Below are positions 15,495-18,906 of a stretch of 18,906 nucleotides of DNA, piece by piece. A model generated the notes under the pieces. It was not told the DNA's origin. It worked only from the letters and a program-made list of their open reading frames with translations, and did not search any database. Location of the stretch: positions 1 through 18,906 of the forward strand of contig SLDH01000255.1 in the NCBI GenBank assembly GCA_007125415.1. Reading direction: 5' to 3'. This stretch comes from Roseovarius sp. (lineage in GTDB: Bacteria > Pseudomonadota > Alphaproteobacteria > Rhodobacterales > Rhodobacteraceae). Position numbers and translations under genes: made by a program. Numbering within the stretch: the first letter of the stretch is position 1; the number at the start of each line of letters is the position of its first letter.

Positions 15495-17582
15495 CTAACG
15501 TCGCGGCCCGACGAACAGGCTGTCAAGCGCAAGTGCGCCCTGCGGTGTGCAAACGAGCGGATTGATATCGCTTTCCGAACAGGCCGAGCCAAGGGCGGCG
15601 ATCATGCGCGAGAAGGCCGCGATCTGGAGCGCGGCATCGGCCAGATCCGCTGGTGCTGCACCACGCACGCCCTGCAGCAGGCGGTATATCTTCATTTCCT
15701 GCAGGATATCGAGGGCTTCAGGCTCGGAAACCGGAGCCAGTGCCGCTATGCTATCGCCCAGAAACTCCACGAGAATGCCACCCGCGGACACCAGAATGAC
15801 GGGCCCGAAGCTGACATCCCAGACCGAGCCGAGCGCAAGCTCGACCCCTTTTGGGGCCATCTCCATGAAGATGGCTCTCGGACCAAGCCTTTCGGCCATG
15901 GTGGCATAAGCGGCCTGCGCCTCGGAGACGCCGGAGAGGTTCAGGATCACGCCGCCCACATCGGATTTATGCGCATGATCCTCCGCCGTCTTGAGCACCA
16001 CCGGAAAGCGCAGTTGTTCGAGCGCGGCCGACACATCCTGAGGCCCCTCTACATGGGCCAACGCGGGAGAGGCGACACCGAAATCCCGCAGCATTGTCAG
16101 CCCCTCGGCTTCCGACAGGCGGTCCGTTTCGGTCAGGGTCGTGCGCCAGCGCGCTTGTTTCTGAGTTATCGTGCTGTCGGCTTCGGTCGTGGCTACGTCC
16201 GCACTGGCGAGGAAATCACGGTAGGCCATCGCGTGTTTCGCGGCGCGCAGCGCATTGCGAGTGCCGCGCAGGAGAGGCACACCCGCCGCGTGCAGTTTCT
16301 GCGCAAGAAGGTGATCATCCACCATCGAATAGTTGGACACCAGCGCCAGCGGCTTCTCGGTCTGCCCTGCGGCCATCGCGACAGCCTCGGAGTATTTCAG
16401 CGCATATCCATAGCCATCGCGCGGGTCCGACATGAAAAGACCCAATGCGATGGCTGGGTCATTGACGAGATCCGCTGTCATCGCCGCATAACGTGGGATG
16501 AGGTCATTCAGCGTTCCAAACGCATCAAGCGGGTTTTCGGCATGCAGACCCGGCTCGAGCTGGGCATTGATCCGCGCGCAGGTTTCGGCAGACAGGCCGG
16601 GAAAGCGCAAGCCGATCCCCTCGGCCAGATCGACGATCATCTCCCGTTCTCCGCCGGAATCGCTGATCACGCCCAACCCGCCCGGTGCGGCCGCGCGGCC
16701 ACTTTCGAAAAGCGCCAGTGTCGCGGCCATTTCGTCCATGTCGTCAACAACGCTTACTCCGTATTTCCGGAAAAGCGCGCGATAGGCCGCATCATTGCCG
16801 GCAATGGCCCCGCTATGCGACACGGCCATCTGTGCGCTTACCTCCGTCCGTCCGACCTTGAGCACTACCACCGGAATACCCGTTGCGCGCGCGCGCTTGA
16901 GGGCAGCGACGAAGCGGCCCGGTGCCCGCACCGTCTCGAGGAAAAGCCCGATGACGCGGGTTTCAGGCTGAGCGAGGGCCCAATCCATGTAATCGGCGAC
17001 CGTGGTTACCAGTTCCATCCCCGTGGAGACGCAGAGGTTGAACCCCAGCCGCCGGTCATTATGCGCAAGCGCACCGAAAGTGGAACCTGACTGAGCGATC
17101 CACGCGATACCGCCCTCACGCAAGCCCGGTGGTGAGGGCATCGAGGCCACGCGAAGCCCGATGGAGGGCGTGTAGAAGCCCATGCAATTGGCACCACAGA
17201 GTGCCATGCCTGCCGATTTTGCCTTCTCGGCGATTCGCACGGGCAGGCGCGGTGTGCTGTCGCCTTCCAGGTAGCAGGAGGCAAAGATCGAAGCCGAGCG
17301 CACGCCAAGCGCAATGGCCTGATCCAGCACACCCTCGACAAAGCGGCTGGCGACACCGATGATCACGTGGTCGGGCACCTCGGGCAGGCAAGCCAGATCC
17401 GGATAGCAGCGTTGCCCCTCGATCTCGGTCAGGCGCGGGTTGACCGGATAGACCGCGCCTTCAAAGCCATCGATGGTGGCCATGCGCAGCATGGCGTTGC
17501 CGTTGCTGTCGGGCTTGTCGGAGGCACCGACAATGGCCAGCGACCGGGGTTTCAGGAGGGCGTCGAGAGAATGGTGAATCAT
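15495..17582 (-). CDS. acyl-CoA ligase, NDP-forming (acetate--CoA ligase family)
   Basis: A 695-residue fusion of the alpha and beta parts of an NDP-forming acyl-CoA synthetase, which makes acyl-CoA from an acid, CoA and ATP with ADP and phosphate as products. In order: CoA-binding Rossmann domain (RSLAIVGASDKP, 13-24; YPVNPR), succinyl-CoA-ligase-like domains (WIAQSGSTFGAL near 161), the phosphohistidine loop VSHSGAIAGND with H256, and a C-terminal ATP-grasp domain from about 483 (FPVVLK, HKSDVGGVILNL, then ESDINPLV near 670). All key residues are present. I start at ATG 17582; the frame is open 27 codons further upstream, without family similarity. It is divergent from a crotonase gene, suggesting activation of an acid for hydration. 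Substrate is unknown: acetate, other short acids or a phenylpropanoid acid are possible. Confidence 0.92.
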   Translation of the reverse strand: MIHHSLDALLKPRSLAIVGASDKPDSNGNAMLRMATIDGFEGAVYPVNPRLTEIEGQRCYPDLACLPEVPDHVIIGVASRFVEGVLDQAIALGVRSASIFASCYLEGDSTPRLPVRIAEKAKSAGMALCGANCMGFYTPSIGLRVASMPSPPGLREGGIAWIAQSGSTFGALAHNDRRLGFNLCVSTGMELVTTVADYMDWALAQPETRVIGLFLETVRAPGRFVAALKRARATGIPVVVLKVGRTEVSAQMAVSHSGAIAGNDAAYRALFRKYGVSVVDDMDEMAATLALFESGRAAAPGGLGVISDSGGEREMIVDLAEGIGLRFPGLSAETCARINAQLEPGLHAENPLDAFGTLNDLIPRYAAMTADLVNDPAIALGLFMSDPRDGYGYALKYSEAVAMAAGQTEKPLALVSNYSMVDDHLLAQKLHAAGVPLLRGTRNALRAAKHAMAYRDFLASADVATTEADSTITQKQARWRTTLTETDRLSEAEGLTMLRDFGVASPALAHVEGPQDVSAALEQLRFPVVLKTAEDHAHKSDVGGVILNLSGVSEAQAAYATMAERLGPRAIFMEMAPKGVELALGSVWDVSFGPVILVSAGGILVEFLGDSIAALAPVSEPEALDILQEMKIYRLLQGVRGAAPADLADAALQIAAFSRMIAALGSACSESDINPLVCTPQGALALDSLFVGPRR

Positions 17583-17623
17583 TTTGAGTCCGCTCGGGCA
17601 TTTGCCTACTGTCAATCTCAAAA
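17582..17623. repeat. 7-bp inverted repeat at the acyl-CoA ligase start
   Basis: TTTTGAG (17582-17588) and CTCAAAA (17617-17623) are perfect complements 28 nt apart, with a smaller GGCA-TT-TGCC palindrome between them (near 17598-17607). On the minus strand the second arm abuts the ATG, so a leader hairpin could hide the start. The rest of the 144-nt divergent gap to 17726 also has CGCCTC/GAGGCG arms 15 nt apart (about 17651-17676). I see no convincing promoter pair in either direction. Confidence 0.3.
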
Positions 17624-17726
17624 GCCAAGGGGCGTAAATGGAGAAGCGGCGCCTCCTGTTCAAGAATCATGAGGCGTTGCAGAAATCATTCGTTATGGTG
17701 CCGGCAGGCATCGAGGAGGAAATATC

Positions 17727-18542
17727 ATGAGCGACGCCCCCGTCCTGACAAGGCTGGAAGGCCGCACCGGGATTGTGACATTCAACCGCCCGCGCGTGAT
17801 GAATGCGTTCAACGGCGCATTGATCGAGGCCACAAATGAGGCCATGGCCGAAATGCTGGCCGATGACAGGGTGCTGGCGATCGTGGTGCATGGTGAAGGC
17901 CGCTGTTTTTCGGCCGGCTTTGACATGAAGGAAAGCGCCGCCAAAGGCATCACAGGCGAAGACGCCTGGCGCGAGGTGCTGACCAAGGATTTCGATTTCA
18001 TAATGCAGTTCTGGAACAGCCCCAAGCCCACCATCGCAGCCGCGCATGGCTTCTGCATCGCGGGCGCGATGGAAGTGCTGATGGCTTGCGATCTGGCCGT
18101 GGCCAGCGAAGAGACGGTGATGGGAGAGCCGGAGGTGCGGTTCGGCTCGGGGATCGTGGCCATGCTGGCCCCTTATGTCACCGGGCCGAAACAGGCCAAG
18201 GAAATGCTGTTGACCGGCAATGACCGAATCCCGGCGCAGCGCTGCTACGAGATGGGGCTGATCAACCGGGTCGTCTCCGAGGGGCAGGCGCTGGAGGAAG
18301 GGCTTAAACTGGCGCATCAGATCACCAGCGCCTCCGCGCAATCGGTGCAGGCGACCAAGCGGGCGATCAACCGCACATATGAGTTGGCCAGAATGCGCGA
18401 AGGGCTTGCCGAAGCGCTGGAGGTGGAAGTGCAGATCGAGTCCGACCTCTCCCCCGAGCGGGTCGAGTTCAATCGCATCCGCAAGGAAGAGGGGCTGAAA
18501 GCTGCGCTGGAATGGCGGGATCGCCAGGCGACGGGGAGTTAG
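17727..18542 (+). CDS. enoyl-CoA hydratase/isomerase family protein (crotonase)
   Basis: A 271-residue crotonase-fold enzyme, expected to add water across, or isomerise, the double bond of an enoyl-CoA thioester. The oxyanion hole is formed by the regions GRCFSAGFDMKE (58-69) and GFCIAGAMEVLMACDLAVASE (108-128). E115 and E136 (in MGEPEVRFGSG) fall where the two catalytic glutamates of true hydratases lie, so hydratase activity is plausible. The C-terminal helices (ATKRAINRTYEL onward) are normal. GAGGAGGA precedes the ATG by 6 nt, the strongest ribosome site in the window. It is divergent from an NDP-forming acyl-CoA ligase, which could supply its thioester substrate. The substrate class (fatty acyl, carnitinyl or hydroxycinnamoyl) cannot be told from motifs. 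Confidence 0.92.
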   Translation: MSDAPVLTRLEGRTGIVTFNRPRVMNAFNGALIEATNEAMAEMLADDRVLAIVVHGEGRCFSAGFDMKESAAKGITGEDAWREVLTKDFDFIMQFWNSPKPTIAAAHGFCIAGAMEVLMACDLAVASEETVMGEPEVRFGSGIVAMLAPYVTGPKQAKEMLLTGNDRIPAQRCYEMGLINRVVSEGQALEEGLKLAHQITSASAQSVQATKRAINRTYELARMREGLAEALEVEVQIESDLSPERVEFNRIRKEEGLKAALEWRDRQATGS

Positions 18543-18587
18543 CGTGTTTATCGGTCAGGTTGGATCACCCCCGCCTACTCCCAACCC

Positions 18588-18621
18588 CTGCGCGGAGCAA
18601 AGGCCGAAGGCCGCCGCGCAG
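18588..18621 (+). terminator. hairpin downstream of the crotonase gene
   Basis: CTGCGCGG (18588-18595) pairs with CCGCGCAG (18614-18621), and an inner GGCC-GAA-GGCC stem (18602-18612) extends it. It begins 45 nt after the stop codon. There is no T-run, though an A5 tract follows at about 18637. It is a likely transcript end. Confidence 0.4.
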
Positions 18622-18710
18622 CTTAACGGGCTGCTGAAAAAGCCGCCCGCCTCCAAATGATCAGGCATTAGACCGGGAAACTGTCCCTTGGCACGCTCTC
18701 CACAAGTTAT

Positions 18711-18733
18711 GTCCCGGGCGACCAGCCCGGGAC
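18711..18733. repeat. 9-bp perfect hairpin
   Basis: GTCCCGGGC (18711-18719), loop GACCA, GCCCGGGAC (18725-18733). It is a very stable GC-rich stem in the non-coding right end. Its last two bases are the first two of the left arm of the longer repeat that follows. Confidence 0.6.
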
Positions 18734-18859
18734 GCGCCCGACCCTCCCCCGGGACGGCGCATTGCGACGTTGCAAAAGGCTCAGCGCATGGAGTGGCTTG
18801 GCCGGCATAAACCGCAGCAAACCCAAGGTCCCAACGCGCCCACCCAGGGTCGGGCGCGT
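18732..18859. repeat. 14-bp perfect inverted repeat bracketing about 100 nt
   Basis: ACGCGCCCGACCCT (18732-18745) and AGGGTCGGGCGCGT (18846-18859) are exact reverse complements separated by 100 nt with no gene. This could be the ends of a small non-autonomous element, a long RNA stem, or a fragment of an intergenic repeat family. No flanking target duplication is evident. Confidence 0.55.
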
Positions 18860-18906
18860 TCCTTCGCTTCGGGGCTTGATGCAAGAACAGGAACAGTTTT
18901 CCTGAC

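Larger units (their letters stand above)
18543..18906. other. non-coding right end, structured, no convincing gene
   Basis: These 364 bases follow the crotonase gene and show no ORF that I believe. The longest, on the minus strand (18555-18884), starts with TTG, has no ribosome site and a Gly/Ala/Pro/Cys-rich composition unlike any family I know. The region contains at least three inverted repeats, listed separately, and looks like an intergenic repeat or a decayed segment. Confidence 0.5.

Noticed and set aside
15408..17090. 560-codon open frame on the plus strand opposite the acyl-CoA ligase
   Set aside because: Antisense shadow; the minus strand carries a complete ligase with all catalytic motifs.
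17583..17663. 27-codon extension of the acyl-CoA ligase and a TTGACA on the minus strand (17615-17610)
   Set aside because: The extension has no family similarity. The TTGACA has no acceptable -10 at the right distance and would leave almost no leader before ATG 17582.
18555..18884. 109-codon minus-strand ORF in the right-end spacer
   Set aside because: It starts with TTG without a ribosome site, is rich in Gly, Ala, Pro, Arg and Cys, and crosses several inverted repeats; it is more likely chance or repeat-derived than a gene.

Overview
The window is a GC-rich, gene-dense stretch of chromosome that looks like Alphaproteobacteria, most likely Rhodobacteraceae (the Roseobacter/Paracoccus/Rhodobacter group). 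The main reasons are the aa3 cytochrome oxidase cluster lacking the subunit I gene (ctaC-ctaB-small protein-ctaG-ctaE-surf1) with thrC and an M16 peptidase behind it, the alphaproteobacterial style of TopA, and a CtrA-type box in front of dprA. Genus cannot be read from the sequence. There are no rRNA, tRNA, CRISPR, insertion sequences or phage genes, and the coding content is mostly core genome.

Left block (about 119-7641, all minus strand, read right to left): cytochrome c oxidase subunit II (ctaC), heme O synthase (ctaB), a 54-residue membrane peptide, the copper chaperone ctaG/Cox11, subunit III (ctaE) and SURF1, followed by threonine synthase (thrC), an M16 zinc peptidase and a RimJ/RimL-like acetyltransferase. 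Gaps are tiny or genes overlap, so most of this is probably one operon or two coupled ones. The first six products build the terminal oxidase: two structural subunits, heme A precursor synthesis, CuB insertion and heme/assembly support. A perfect 11-bp hairpin sits exactly at the ctaE stop, where the oxidase genes give way to surf1 and the unrelated tail.

Middle block (7642-13907, plus strand): tldD (peptidase), dprA (DNA uptake/recombination mediator), topA (topoisomerase I) and a small Tat-exported L,D-transpeptidase. tldD is divergent from ctaC; the shared 197-bp region holds a plausible tldD promoter overlapping a short palindrome, followed by a hairpin plus T-run in the leader. dprA is preceded by TTTA-N7-TTAAC, one mismatch from the CtrA consensus.

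Right block (13908-18542): a two-subunit 3-oxoacid CoA-transferase (plus strand), convergent with an NDP-forming acyl-CoA ligase (minus strand), which in turn is divergent from a crotonase-family enoyl-CoA hydratase (plus strand). This is a small CoA-thioester metabolism cluster whose exact substrate cannot be deduced. A strong hairpin lies between the convergent genes.

The last 364 bases (18543-18906) hold no convincing gene but carry several inverted repeats. I found no clearly novel multi-gene system. The observations most worth checking are regulatory or structural: the CtrA-like box at dprA, the hairpin element behind ctaE, the attenuator-like leader of tldD, and the structured non-coding right end.
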